A model generated the notes under the pieces. It had not been told where the DNA came from, did not search any database, and saw only the letters and a program-made list of their open reading frames with translations. Shown piece after piece: positions 46,386 through 59,270 of a DNA stretch of 64,000 nucleotides (position 1 is its first letter; each line of letters starts with the position of its first letter). This DNA comes from Hyposmocoma kahamanoa (Eukaryota > Arthropoda > Insecta > Lepidoptera > Cosmopterigidae), in contig NW_020653711.1 in assembly GCF_003589595.1 (NCBI RefSeq), positions 4,544,693 to 4,608,692 on the forward strand, in the 5' to 3' direction. The position numbers and the translations under genes were made by a program.

Positions 46386-47028
46386 GATGTGGCGTCAAAA
46401 TCATAGAATATCTGTATGACATGCTTATGTGTGCTAGTATTAGGTAGAGACTAGTACAATATTTCATCATGAAAATTTAATAAATCGTCCGTTTATTTAA
46501 AACGAATCGCTTAATTGTAATGCGAATGAGTAATTTCCATACTCCATCCAAAGCGAAGAAAAAAGAACAGACTACGAAAAGACTCGCCTATTTTTGCGTT
46601 GTTTTGTCGTTTAGTAATTCGACTAAATCATATTATTCTACTTGTATTATGTATGCTAATGGTACCCATCATAATATAACACAAATCAATGATTATCTAT
46701 TTTAAAAAACATCATTTTTATTACACTTATAATTAAGCGTAATAAAAAAGCTGTTTTCTGTGTCAAATTTTCAACGTATTTCTTATTTTACTCATAATTA
46801 ATTTACAGCGTGTGGATTGCGGGACGCGAGAGGCGCACTCCCACCCTCACTTCCTAAAATTTAGGTTCGCGTTGAAGCACCTCGCTTAACCTAAAGTTTC
46901 TAAAAAGAAAAGGTTTCATCTACAAAATTTGCACAGAACCTTACAATGTATATATTTACAAATACCTCACCATGAATTCAAAACTTAATTTTAAACAAAT
47001 CATTTTAATTTAGTTTTATTTGCATTGC

Positions 47029-47163
47029 ACTGCCACGCAGAGGTCCGATTCCCGTGCCGGAAGAAATATTTGCATGGCCTACATTTATTTCTCTCGTGAG
47101 TTTGGGTGTAATTTGTGGTTGTCTATGCGGTGCGGAGCTATGTTGAGTGTGTGCGTTATTAAT
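47029..47163 (+). repeat. SINE family S1, 5'-truncated
   Basis: Starts inside the tRNA-like head (ctgccacgcagaggtcc) and keeps the body and end of the S1 family. Confidence 0.8.
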
Positions 47164-47587
47164 ATTATTATTGCAAAAGAGCAATTGGACCAGCAGTCAG
47201 CATTACAATAAAAACTTCAAGGCTTACAAGTTTTAGTGATTTAAGAATGGATTTACGCTTGAAGGCCAGGAGTGGTAAGAAACATAAAACTGTGATAAAT
47301 ATTGAACTTGATTAAGTGAACAACAACGAAAAGTTATGTAAAATTGATAAAAAAGGACTTGTGAAATTTCTGCATTGCTCATCTTTGTCCATTTCTAGTC
47401 AACACTGAGGGTTCTGAAAGTGCCATTGCCATTGGCATTCCCATTTATATACTGCTAATTAAAAGTGTTTGTTCTTCGTTTTGACGCATCTGTTTGCATA
47501 CTATTAATAGCTCTTTACTAGCTCTTCTATGTCTATGAAAGTTTTCTGAACTAAACACATTGATGGCATTCACTAGAAAAATCCATT

Positions 47588-47812
47588 GGAAATGAAACTA
47601 TTTTTAAATCGCGTACATTTCTTTTACAAACAAACCAACGTTTCGGGCCCTTTACAGGTCCCACGGTCACGGCTAACCTTTAGCAAGGTTTTACCTTTTC
47701 TTTCGGTCGACCGTGACCGTGGGGCCTGTAAATGTCCCGAAAGTTGGTTTGTTTGAAGAAACTAGTATACCTACGCAATTTAGATCAGAAAGAAATTGTT
47801 TCACTTACTATG
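47588..47812. repeat. Penelope terminal-repeat foldback (225 bp)
   Basis: Inverted copies of the repeat: aaccaacgtttcgggccctt on the left and gtcccgaaagttggtttg on the right, with cctgtaaa or its complement in both arms. Confidence 0.75.
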
Positions 47813-48524
47813 TGTAACAACCGCGAAAACTTAAAAAGTCGGTAGAAAAATCTAGTCATATCAGCAACATATGAGATGGTAACCTATCACAAACTCGAAT
47901 TTTTCTTTCCGAAATAACGTTTGATCGAAACGTATTTCACCGAAAACCGAATTATAATGAAACCGTTGTTCTTTCAAGATATGTTGGATGTTCATCGCAA
48001 AGACACGATTACGTTCGGTTAGGTTAGGTTAAATTAGATTTAAAAGATAACATTTCCTCTCAAAATTGCTTTCGAGGTTATATAAATTCGTCAAACGTTT
48101 TCTGGAAAACTCAATTTCTGGAAAATGTCATTTCGGACTACTGATAGGTAACCTATATTTAGATCCTCCGTTTGTATATATTCGAGACATTCCATATTGT
48201 ATAGCGTAACCAGAACAATATCATCTATTCTAGACATAAACCTATAGAACAAAAGAGTATGTGTAAAATTATTCACGATCGCCCTAAGCTCCTAACTTCT
48301 ACTTCCCAAAATGTTCCTCAAGTTTAAAATGTACTTATAACATTGTTCAGACGTTGGAAAGATACATTCCAGCACAGTAATTTTCATTATTATATTCTCA
48401 GTACAGAGTACGAAAAAAACCGTCCTCAAAAGTGCGTGGAATTATACCTATAACCTATGAGATTTGTCTGTTAATGATAATGGATATTATGTGCAAGTAA
48501 TCATGTAGATGGATAAATAAGATC

Positions 48525-48795
48525 CAGAAAAAATTTCTTCGGTCCGGCCGGATTCGAACCGACGTCTTCTAGCATACCATGCCAGACGCTATACCAAGTA
48601 AGCGACAGAACGAACCAGCGGACCTCATGAATTTTTCTATGTGCTTGTTGTCGTGTTTTTCGACGAGTTTTTAGTCGTAGCGCCATCTATGAGAAATCGA
48701 AGGATTTTTTATGAGTGTTCGATTTTTGTATTAATAATTGTAACAAACTAGTGGAGTAATTTCACAAAAAATAATTGAACATCAATTCAATAAAA
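48525..48795 (-). repeat. SINE family S2 head (reverse) with a plus-strand tail beside it
   Basis: 48525-48705 is a reverse S2 head with a clear B box (complement of ggattcgaacc). 48715-48795 is an S2 tail in plus orientation (gtattaataattgtaac, aaactagtggagtaattt). The two parts point away from each other, so two copies or an inversion are involved. Confidence 0.65.
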
Positions 48796-49149
48796 ATTTA
48801 TAATAATGTGTTTCTCAAAGTTTTATCGAATTGAATATTATTCCTTCTTTCATTTGAAAGTATTATTCATGAATAATTTAGTTAAAACTCTGTATCACAA
48901 ATATTTTATTGTCAAACGGGTTAATATTATTGACCTCTCTGACCAATTTCAGGATTTTATCAACACTACCCTAACCACCACTACTGTGTAAGAATAAGAA
49001 GTATTCGAAAATACTGTTAAATGCTTTAATTAAACGCGTTAAATGGCTTTAAAAACATATAGGCGAGGAGAACCAAATAACCATAGCGGCTGGAATAATT
49101 ATAGAAGAAACTTTAAAATTGCTCACCTGAAAAAGCTGTGTTTTTGAGA

Positions 49150-50390
49150 AAAGGGTCATCCAGAGAAAATGACACCGCAGTTTAAAAAAATAAATTACAC
49201 AATTTGGTTTTAATTGTATGACTAGAATACGCCCAATAAATCAAATCATTAGAAATAAATGAGATTTTTTGGATATTGTACAAGTATTGTATTTTTTGTT
49301 TTCATTAACTCAGCCATAGTGCTGTCGTCTATAGTGAAGCATTTTTTCCTATAATGTTAACAACAATTTTCGCGGTTATTTGTGCGTCTTTCTAAAAAAG
49401 TTATTACTGTGGAATAAAATACAATTGACGAATTTTAAAACAGTGATAAGTGATTGCATGGAAGTATATATGGTGAGGAGATATTATAGTTTCAATAAAT
49501 ACTAATTTCAAGTCCCATCCGTCACAATGAAACATATATATTTTTATTTTAACCACTAAATATGCAATCTATTGGCATTTGCTTTTGTAAAAGTAATAAT
49601 TATGCTAAGGGTCATTATTTTGGCTTGGTTGGTCATTGTGCACGTAAATAGGAATATAAATACTAAGACTTGAAAGTGTATTCCACCCGTCACAGCGATG
49701 GGTGGGACACACTTCTAAACGTTTTTACTTTGAATATATGTTTGTATTTTCATGGATTCGAGTTTTTACTATGTTTACTAGGTGTAACAGTTGCATTAAT
49801 TTCGGAGTTTAACATTTGATGTGTTAAATTGTGATGATTGGGACACCATGATGTGACAGGTGGGACAAGTTACATTTGAATACATAGAATTTTTTTAAAA
49901 ACACTGTTTATGTGTAGATCCATGATTTGTAAGCAAATTCTTTATATTATTATATAATTTTATTAATTCTGTGTATTCGTCACAAAATCGTGTCCCATCC
50001 GTCACAACTTGACATATTAATTTCCTTAAAATTTATCAAAGTTATTAATTAAGTGTATGTATAAAACAGAACTTTAACATTCAAGTTATCTCATATGAAA
50101 AACTTACTGAACAAAATATTAATAGTTTGTCTTGATCTTGGCAATGAAGCCATCAACTCAAACAGGCGGGTGTCGTGAGTGTCCCACCCGTCTCACCTAG
50201 AAAATGAAAAGTTTTGAGTATAAATAATGTCATAAATAGTAAATAAATAGTCGCAGTTGAATTGCATATCTGGCTTCATGATATTTTCGTTTCAAGGCTA
50301 ATTAACCAATGGTTAGGGAGAAATGACTTTAAGTTCAAGAAAAAAGAAGTCAAAATGTCACCCGTCACTTTGGAATGGCCCAAAATACGC
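49150..50390. mobile_element. Possible DNA element with repeated (GGTGGGACA / CCCATCCGTCACA) motif
   Basis: The motif cccatccgtcaca or its complement occurs near 49513, 49687, 49700, 49852, 49992, 50183 and 50358. Possible weak inverted ends are gggtcatcc (49151) and ggaatggccc (about 50380). No frame of note. The boundaries are uncertain. Confidence 0.4.
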
Positions 50391-51732
50391 TGTTCATTTA
50401 GACCAACGACATGGAATATTAAAAAATTGCAATGGCAGTAAATAGATAGACAGAAATAGTAGCTCGATGGCCATAACCACTGACAAGCCACTATTTTTAA
50501 CTTTTATCAGAACTTTTACCAAACACATAAAACCTGCTATTGACACTCTATATACACTCAAATTAAACGATTTAAAATTAGCAGATTTACCATTTTTCAT
50601 TTTCTCCATTTGCTTCAAACGTTTCAGCCACGTTAGTTAATGCATCTTAACCAACGTGTCGGAAACGATTGAAGCACATTTAATTGCTATACTATGAAAA
50701 AAAAAACGTCGCCAAACCGTATATCGACTAACTGTTCTGATGCCTGCGTAATCCTTAAAAAGGAGTTCAATAGGAACATCATGTACAGTTTATAATTTCT
50801 ATGCATATGTAGGTGATTGTGGAAAATTTCAAGCAACCCTAACTTATCTTGATCAAAGCCCAATTATGAACTGATTACGTATCTTCTGATTGTCTATCCT
50901 ATAGACTGAGTCCATTACATTGCTATAATACAGGAAATGACTGTAAGACTAAGCTGAGTTTTCACAACACAAATGCTCTCGGACCGTACACCTTTATAAG
51001 TTCATCAGTCTCCAAGTAGTGTTTCCTTGGAAAATCAATGACGGCGACTGGTCTGTTGCTGCGAGGTATAGGAGTTGTAGCAGTTATGTATTCTATTATT
51101 TTGTTAAGTACGGCAACGCGTTGCCGTCAGTCACCTAATAACAACAATATCGAATAAGTAAGTAGGACCGTGTGACGTTGCCTTGTTACATGTTGGTGAT
51201 CGCACCTGCCGCGCCCCTCTGCACGACGCGCTACCCGCTCGCGGGCGCAGCGTATGACTAGAGATCTATGAAAGGGGTCAAGGTCACGCGCGTAATTCGT
51301 AACATTGCGAATAATCGATGGTGTAATTGTAATGCCTAGGACGAGAGCCTTAACATGGTTGGTTGGAACAATACAATGAGAAATTTACTTTACTTATACG
51401 CCTATTACACTACCCGATTTCGAGGGATCATAACTCTATAATAGTGTAATAAGCGTTTACATTTTAAATATTGAATCTAATTCATGTGAAAAAACATTTT
51501 ATTCAATTTCGGCAAAGTCTGCTGATCCGATTTTTTCTTCCTATACAACGAAATTATCTTAATAAAAAGTGAGTCTGTCAGCATTAAAAACTTAAACAAC
51601 TTCCACTGTCCCGATTTAAAAAAATTCTTTTTGATTGAATTTGAATTTTGAATTAAACTGAGTTGATCAGCGCTAAAAAAATAATCAAATTTATTCATTT
51701 TTATGACCACCTCACTCTTGACCCTATGGTCA

Positions 51733-51759
51733 ATTATTATTATTATTATTATTATTATT
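51733..51759. repeat. (ATT)n microsatellite
   Basis: About nine tandem ATT units. Confidence 0.92.
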
Positions 51760-52009
51760 TTCATAAAAAAAAGACTTAATGGTTCCTTCGACAAGTTTTC
51801 TGTATCTTCTGTGATAGATGTAATTTAGATAGCATTTCATTTCTACTAAATAAAGTCGGTATTACTTTGAATACAAAGTAAAAGTCGCGCTGCGTCGTAA
51901 ATAAAGTGAATATTTCTTCTCACGGGAATCTTATTTTACGAATGGGTGGTCGTGTTTAAGCAATTTCCGCATTTTAATTTATAGAGTTTCCACTTTCGCC
52001 ACTGCATGA

Positions 52010-52560
52010 GAAGTTGGTTCCGGATTAGCTTCCCGGTGGAACCAATTTGGGAAATGAACTTTTCTACAGTGTTTTTGGCCTAGATATTCTGGGTAGTGCC
52101 GCGGAGTGAATTCCGTGCCTTTGGTTCTGGGTTTGCTTCCCGGTAGAACCAATTTGGGACATGAACTTTTCTAATGTGGCTTTGGCCTAGGCGTTCTGGG
52201 TAGTGCCACGGAGTGAATTTGATGCCTTTGGTTCTGGGTTCGCTTCCCGGTAGAACTAATTTGGGAAATTAAGTTTTCTGAAGTGGTTTTGATCTAGATG
52301 TTCTGGGTGTGCCGCAGAGTGAATTCCGTAGCTCTTGGGTCCGGATTCGATTACCGGTTGAACCAATTTTGAAAATGAACTTTTCTGAAGTGGTTTAGGC
52401 CTAAGTGTTCTTAGTAGTGTCGCGGAGTAAATCCCTTTGCTCTTGGTCTCGAGTTCGATTTCCGGTAGAACCAATATCGGAGATGAACTAACTTTTCTTA
52501 AGTGGTTTGACCTAGGTATTCCGGCAATGTCCCTGTTTGGATTCCTTTGTTCTAGCACTC
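52010..52560 (+). repeat. Tandem array, about 5 units of roughly 107 bp (left arm)
   Basis: The phrase ggtagaaccaatttggga..tgaacttttct recurs at about 52056, 52162, 52270, 52377 and 52486. Each unit also carries ggttctgggttcgcttccc-like sequence, resembling a tRNA T arm / B box. Confidence 0.8.
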
Positions 52561-53039
52561 ATATAAGGAGTACAAGTAGATCCCTTTTATGAGACCAGCT
52601 TGCGTAGCATGGCGGTATATCGCATGTGATGTCTGATCACAGGGATGTGATCTTCTTCACTTACTTGGTACTTGGTGCAACGGACTGGTATCCGCAACTC
52701 GACGACAAAGCGCATATTTTGCGTGTGATCAGACATCACATGATGTGATGAAAAACTGTATATGTCACATCCCTGTGACATATACAGTTTGTTTTTTAAT
52801 TGGACATTATTGGGAAATCCGAAACCATAGAAGACACAAGGAAACTGTTTTTAAGAACCATTAAGTATTTTTTTTATGAAAACAATTTTGGCATAGTAAA
52901 TTTTTTGGTTAAGCGTGAGTTGTCCAATAAAATGAATAACATTAATCAACATTTTTTTAGTGTTAATCGATTCAGTGATAAAGGTTTTATTTCATTGTCT
53001 GGGACGAAAAAAATCGGGACAACAGAAGTTGGTCAACTT

Positions 53040-53480
53040 TAATAAGTTTTTTTTTCATAGAAAATGAATGAATAACATTTTGTTAAATTTGACCGACTTC
53101 TGCCGTTCTGATTATTTTCTTCCAATACAATAAAATCATTATTATATGATACTGAGTCTTACAGCTTTAAAAAAAATTGTCAATTTTATTCATTTTTGTA
53201 GGAAAAATAATTTTATTCAATTTGACCAACTTCTGCTGTCCTGATTTTATCTTCCGATAGAATGAAATTGTCCTCTTAAGAAACTGAGTCCATTAGCATT
53301 ACAGAAATAGTAAATTTTATTCATTTTGTATGAAAAATACATATTTTATGAAATTTTAACAACTTCGGCTGTCTCGATTTTTTTGTCCCATACAATGAAA
53401 TGATCCCTTCAAGAAACTGTAGGGATTAGCACTAACAAATTTTGATCAATGTTTTTCATTTTTATGGACAACACACACTT
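53040..53480 (+). repeat. Tandem repeat of about 132 bp, 3-4 units
   Basis: ttgaccgacttctgccgttc-type blocks recur near 53090, 53222 and 53355, each followed by a caatgaaat / caataaaat block. A reversed unit lies at 52985-53040. A diverged direct copy lies at 51490-51800, outside the left arm. Confidence 0.7.
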
Positions 53481-53699
53481 GACCTTTTTAACTCTGGTTG
53501 ACTATGCTAAAATTGTTCTCACAAAAAAAGATTTAATGGTTTCTAACACAGTTTTCTAGTATCTACTATGGTTTCGTATTTCCCCATACTGTCCCATTAA
53601 AAAAAACACTCTGTATATGTTACTAGGAGGTTAATCACACATGGCGTGCGATATACCGCCATGCTACGCATGCTGGTCTCAAATGAGGGAACTCCATGT

Positions 53700-54420
53700 G
53701 CTCCGTAAGAGTGCCAGAGCAAAGGAATCTAAACACGGACATTACCAGAATATCTAGGTCAAAACCACTTAAGAAAAGTCAGTTCATTTCCGATATTGGT
53801 TCTACCGGAAATCGAACCCGGGGTCAAGAGCAACGGGATTCATTCCGCAGCACTACCCAGAACACCTAGGCCAAAACTACTTCAGAAAAGTTCATTTCCC
53901 AAATTAGTTCTACCGGGAATCGAACCAAGAGCCAGGAAATTCACCCCGCGGCACTACCCAGAATATCTAGGCCAAAACCATTTCAGAGGACTTCATTTCC
54001 CAAATTGGTTGTACCGGTAATGGGACCCGGAACCAAGGAACATGGAATTCGCTCCGCGGCACTAATCAGAATGCCTAAGCTAAAACCATTTTAGAAAAAG
54101 TCCCATTTCCCAAATTGGTTCTACCTGGGATCGAACCCAGACCAAGAGCTACGAAGTTCGCTCCGCGGCGCGTCCTCGAACACCTAGGCCAAAACCATTT
54201 AAAAAAAGTTCATTTTCAAAATTGGTTCTAGCGGTGATCAAACCCGGGACCAAGAGCAACGAGATTCACACAGCGGGACTACCTAGAACACCTAGGCCAA
54301 AACCACTTCAGAAATTTTTATTTCCAAAATTGGTTCTACCGGGAATGGAACCAAGAGCTACGGAATTCACTCCGCAGCACTACCCAGAACACCTCGGCCA
54401 ATGCCAAAAGGACAGTGTCG
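53700..54420 (-). repeat. Tandem array, about 6 units of roughly 107 bp (right arm)
   Basis: Reverse-complement units of 52010-52560: agaaaagttcatttccc, ggttctaccgggaatcgaac and cactacccagaacacctagg recur from 53770 to 54400. A stray unit lies at 55425-55510. Confidence 0.8.
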
Positions 54421-54656
54421 ACAGTGCAAACCGTCGGCCACCGAGGTCATCTTATTTGGACTATTATATTATTTGCTTGTAAAATCTACAAAATGCTTTA
54501 ACACGACCACCTATTCGTAAAAGGGATTCCCGTGAGAAGAAATATTCGCTTATTAGTAGATATGAAGTTCTATATTGGATTGCTATTTCCAAAGTTCACG
54601 CTACGTATCCCGGCGGGGATCAATCAACTGACACCTGCCTTTCAAATAAATAAATA

Positions 54657-54840
54657 ACGCACACACTCAACATAGCCCCGCACTAGGGAAACCCTGTGTC
54701 GCAGGTGCCATGGACACACGCATAGACAACCACAAATTACACCCAAACTCAGGAGAGAAACAAATGTATGCCATACAACTATTTCTCCCGGCCCGGGAAT
54801 CGAACCTGTGACCTCTGCGTGGCAGTTCAGCCACGGAGGC
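54657..54840 (-). repeat. tRNA-derived SINE, family S1, inserted in the inverted-repeat element
   Basis: Reverse-strand S1 copy with a short deletion in the anticodon-arm part of the head. It interrupts the right arm of the large inverted repeat at 51838-55000. Confidence 0.85.
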
Positions 54841-55749
54841 AGTTAAAAAAAAAATCTACCTTATTGTTGAGTATCTAAGTTACATTTTGTATTGGCTTTG
54901 GAGGCACAAGTTAGCGACTTCAGGCGGCGCAGCGCGGCTTTTACTTTGCATTCAAAGAAATACCGACTTTATCAGTATAACTGAAATTCTATATTGTATT
55001 TACATCTGCTAGGCAATATGCCTTTCAAAGAAATATACCTTATTGTTGACAAGCTAGCACTTTGTATTAGTTCCGAGGCGGGAAAAGTGGGCGGTGCCAG
55101 GCTGCGTCGAGCTGCGCCGCGCTGCTCAGCTGCTGCGCGGCTTTACACTTTTGTTTGAAGAAATGTATACTTTATTTTGTAGAGAATATAGCGCCCGCCA
55201 CAGCCCACTGCAGCCCGCTGCCGCTTACTGCAGCTTCGTTTTCATGGTTTTGTTTCTAGAAATGTTGCCTTATTTTGGAGAAGATAGAGTTTCTCGCGTC
55301 TCGTAGCGGTAATGTGAGCCAAACTATAAGGCTTGATTCATATTGCGGTGCTGCATTAAAGCGAGCAACGCAACATAAACTTTATCCTCAACAAATTAGG
55401 CAACATTTCATTAAAAAGAAGGCCAAAACCACTTTAGTAAAGTTCATTTCCAAAAGCTACGGAATTTACTCCGCGGTACTACACAGAACACCTACGCCAA
55501 AAACACTTAAAATAGATTAAATATACGTATTTTAATATTTCTTATTTTACAACATTCTTTGAGAGTCATTAGACCAGTCGTGTGTGGTATTATGAACTTT
55601 ATAGCTGTAATTTGTATCGTTTAACAATATATGGAGTCTGGAATGATAACTCTAAAAATATGCATTTTTGTTTGTTTAAGATTCACTTGTTAGTTATTAT
55701 TTATATTTAGTGCATTTCAATTTCAGTTGTAAATTTGATTTCATTTGCT

Positions 55750-56320
55750 TTAGATTGCCATGGATACAGTTCGTCGGCAACTTGAAGAAGCCGAAAAAAA
55801 GCGTCACTGTCCTGCAAAAAAAATGGAATTACTTCCATACCACAAAGTCACAAGAGTTAGTTTTGCCTGGAATATTATAATTTCGACTGGCGAAACAATA
55901 TAGTTATATTTGTAGAAGAAAAAAGCTTTCGGTCTGATAAAGATGGAAAAAAATGTTATGGCGCAACGACAACAAATGGTATGTCCAAATAAATACTCTC
56001 CCTGACCGGGCTAGTGAGAGAATCAGCTTAAATTTTTGGGGATGGGTGTGTTCGATGGGGCCAGGGGAATTAGTGGAGGCGAGTGGACGTATGACTGGGG
56101 AGCAATAAGTCTAATTGCTCCAAGACGTGTTGCTCCCCACATTACGCCTCCACTATCCGGAGGGGATTATTTACTTGTGCCAAGACAATGTAGAGTGCAC
56201 ACATGCAGGGTGGTGGAGCAGTGGCTCGCATCCCAATAAGATATCATCCGCCTGCCATGCCAGCAAAGAGCCCTGACCTAAACCCAGTGGAGAATGTATG
56301 AGGTCTCATGGTTTTCTGTT
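55750..56320 (+). pseudogene. Tc1/mariner-type transposase remnant
   Basis: Plus-strand frames, with breaks, give EYYNFDWRNNIVIFVEEKSF, RSDKDG, then WGWVCSMGPGELVEASGRMT, QDNVECTHA and SPDLNPVENVWG. The last box carries the final catalytic-region signature of Tc1/mariner transposases. The first catalytic Asp position (usually D-E-K) reads E-E-K. The N-terminal DNA-binding part is missing and at least two frameshifts are present, so it is inactive. Confidence 0.78.
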
Positions 56321-56526
56321 TATTTCGTCAAAAATGGCTGGAAAAAGATTATAATTAAGTAATAAAAATATTGCTGTGATTCGGCTGAAAATTGGTATGT
56401 GGTGGCTTCTTAGAGTGCTTGATAAAAATTTGTGGCCAAAATTTATTTTTTCGCCATATCAAATATGGCCGTCATACAAGCATTCGTTGGCGGCAGATAA
56501 AAATTGCTCTGCTCCCTCCGAAATTA

Positions 56527-56763
56527 TGCCGTCCACTAACTAAATCGCGGCTAAGAGGCAACGAAAATGGTCAAATAACCGTTTTAAATAGCAAAAAATG
56601 TACCACATTCTCTTTTTAAAAACAGTTAAAATAAGTTAGCCGTGTTCGAATTATCGGAACTTACCCTAACGACGCAAAGCTGAAATATCATTATATCATT
56701 GAACAATTTCAATATTCCAAAACTGAGTCACGGTTTTTATGATGTCTCAAAAAAATATTTTGT
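56527..56763. mobile_element. Truncated relative of the 43059 TIR element
   Basis: Begins gccgtccactaactaaatcg and contains cggaacttaccctaacgacg, complementary to 43180-43200. The far TIR is missing. Confidence 0.65.
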
Positions 56764-56999
56764 CTATTGGCATGTTTATGCTCTTACAACTACACGAAGT
56801 TTATTTGTAAGTAGCCGTAGATGTTCACATGCCTTTCATTGAATTCGCTTTGAACTATTGACTTAAAAGTCATGAAGTTGTAAGCGCACGGCAGCAAAAT
56901 GCGCGTCAGCAAAAAGCGCGTCTAACTCTTGTCAGGTGAACTGATTTTTTTGGTTGGCGAATTCTAAATGAAATGGACATTTACGGTGTTATTACAAAA

Positions 57000-58160
57000 A
57001 AATTTTTGAAGGTAGTTTAACTTATTGTCTATATTTGAGCTGGTAACGCCTGTCATGTGAACCGGCTTTTAAACTGATGCGTCTCATTTCTGTTAATAAG
57101 ACGCATCTGTTTATACAGCGTTTTAGCGTTAGAAAGTATTTTGTAATAACTAATAGCACCGACGTTTGTTTATTGCGCCACAAGTAAATAATCCTCTCAC
57201 CTTCGTGGCGAACAAATAAAACGCATTACGACGTACGCTACCACACAGGATCTAAGTCTAATAAAATTAATTCTCATTTTGTAAATGAGAACCCGATTCG
57301 CCAAACTCTCCAGTTATTAACAATTATTAATGCAATTAAAAAAAAATGAAACTAGACATTTTTCCATACCAAAGTAAGTGTTATTTCCTATAATCTGTTG
57401 TATGGGTCCCGATAGCAGTAAATTTTTCAATGTAAAAGTAATTGTTGTTGGTTTTTTTTTATACCTACATATTATAAGTATTATAACAAAATGTTTTTCT
57501 TTTATTGATTAAACGTGGTTTTTCATCAATGAATTTCAATTGTTATTGTATTGTTCATTTCAATAACTGTTCTCAGATGCTAATACCCCTACAGTACGAT
57601 TTGGGAGAGATTGTTTAGGCATATCTTCGTTATTGGTGCGTTATAATATTTTTTTATTGAGGATATTGTTGCGTTATCATAATTCTAAACATTCGTCAAA
57701 ATCAATTTATTTCAGCGCGAAGCTTTATTTCACATTTTTTTTTCATTTTATTTACATTTTATAGGTATTTATTTCAGGTCTAGAACAGCCAGTCAAATTA
57801 TAATAATCTAGGCAAAAAATAACTCTTGCCCAAGCAAGTTAGTAAATTAGAAGTTGTAACTCTGTTTTTTATTTTATAAGTGTTAATAGTTTTACTTATG
57901 GCTGTAGTTTCTGAAGATTAGGGTTGTGAAAGCTAAAATTCCTTTTTACATTGGCTTGTTAACGTTGCATAATACGTTGAGAATTTATATAACATGTTAA
58001 AAAATAAAAAAAAGTTAAGCTTGCCTCTTCGTGTTGTCACCAAATTTATTACTAATTTAAATATAATTTCTTTATAATTTTAAATATAATGATTACTAAC
58101 TAATTTAAATTAAATATAAATATATTAAATATGGAAAACTTTATTAACATATATATTATA
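57000..58160. other. AT-rich spacer
   Basis: No gene, RNA or clear repeat boundary seen. Confidence 0.5.
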
Positions 58161-58164
58161 GAAT

Positions 58165-58204
58165 ATTTGTTTTTTAATCAAACCAACGTTTCGGGCCCTT
58201 TACA
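58165..58204 (+). repeat. Penelope terminal-repeat fragment
   Basis: A 40-bp match: aatcaaaccaacgtttcggg then ccctttaca. Shorter diverged pieces occur near 1815-1845 and 3285-3340. Confidence 0.65.
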
Positions 58205-59270
58205 ATATGGTAAAGTCATCACTGGGTGATGACTTTTTGCGGAAGGTCTTCAGCGCGTTATATTCATTTCGAGAAACATTAACGTTTTGGCTGTTTATTT
58301 GAACACATTACTGATGAAACGTCTTGAAGTAATTAGCTCCAAATCTTCCTTTCAAAATCGTTTTTTATACACTATCCTCAACGTGACTTATTTTCTTCGT
58401 ACAGAACACGACGAGGTGATACAGCAAAGTTCAAACCCTTTTGCAAAACTGAAAAAATAGACTGATCCAATTTTTTAATAGATTGATAAAAAAATAGACT
58501 GATCCAATTAGACGATTCCAACTTTTTAATAATTTGTACGATTCAATAAGTTCATCGAATAAACTTTGTGCAGTAGAGTAAATAAACAAATAAATGTAAA
58601 GAGTTACAAAATACGTAATTAAAATTGAGCAAAATAGAGAAAAGAGCATTGAGTTTATAATATTTCGTTACCAGCATCCCGGTTTCGCAGCTTTTGTTTT
58701 AACACCGCACACTACTTTAGCGCTATCCCTACAGGATATGCCAATCTCACACATGCATGAAGCAGGCCAGCACAAAAATTATGCCACGGAACTGCGAAAA
58801 CGCTACCTGTCTTTTTCGTGCGATCTGCTATAGCTACTGTTCTAAGCACGCAAGGTCACAGTGTGGTAGTCTGATGTGCCGCTGTCTGTACGATCAGGTT
58901 ACGTAAAGCCTTGTAGTCCTCTAAGATTAGCTATTAAATTATTTCTGTTTAGACAACCGACCACTTAAAATACAAAATATTCTATTTGTTTGTTATCACT
59001 ACAAATTTGAGTAGCTTTAATAATTGTAGCTGGTAACTGGTAACTACAAAATAGCTATTTGGTACTTTTCGCGAAATCCGGTGTACCAAATACTTGTATC
59101 GCAATTAGCAGTCCTCTTTTGTTATTTAATCAATGTTTCTGCTGAGACATCTGACCGCGCAATTTCAAATACGGAATACTTTTTTCACATAGTGCTTCCC
59201 CTGTCCCTACTTAGTTGGCGACCACGACGGCAATTTTAGTTTTGTCTTTTGATAGTCTCATTGTAAAGTT
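58205..59270. other. Spacer downstream of unit D
   Basis: No gene seen. Contains a short tandem phrase (aaaatagactgatccaatt repeated at 58451 and 58491). Confidence 0.45.

Larger units (their letters stand above)
51838..55000. repeat. Large inverted repeat with tandemly repeated arms
   Basis: Left arm 51838-52640 pairs with right arm about 53645-55000. Matching blocks include aaataaagtcggtatt (51850) with aataccgactttat (54959), tatttcttctcacgggaat (51914) with attcccgtgagaagaaata (54526), and gtagcatggcggtatatcgc (52612) with gcgatataccgccatgctac (about 53650). The right arm is longer and carries an S1 SINE. The central part, 52640-53645, holds further tandem repeats. Confidence 0.72.

Noticed and set aside
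52010..54420. CRISPR-like regular repeats
   Set aside because: The roughly 107-bp units are contiguous and diverged, without unique spacers, and the window is eukaryotic. This is a tandem repeat array.
53796..54482. ORFs across the right tandem array as a repetitive protein
   Set aside because: The frame repeats only because the DNA repeats. Stops and frame changes interrupt it and the same DNA occurs inverted.
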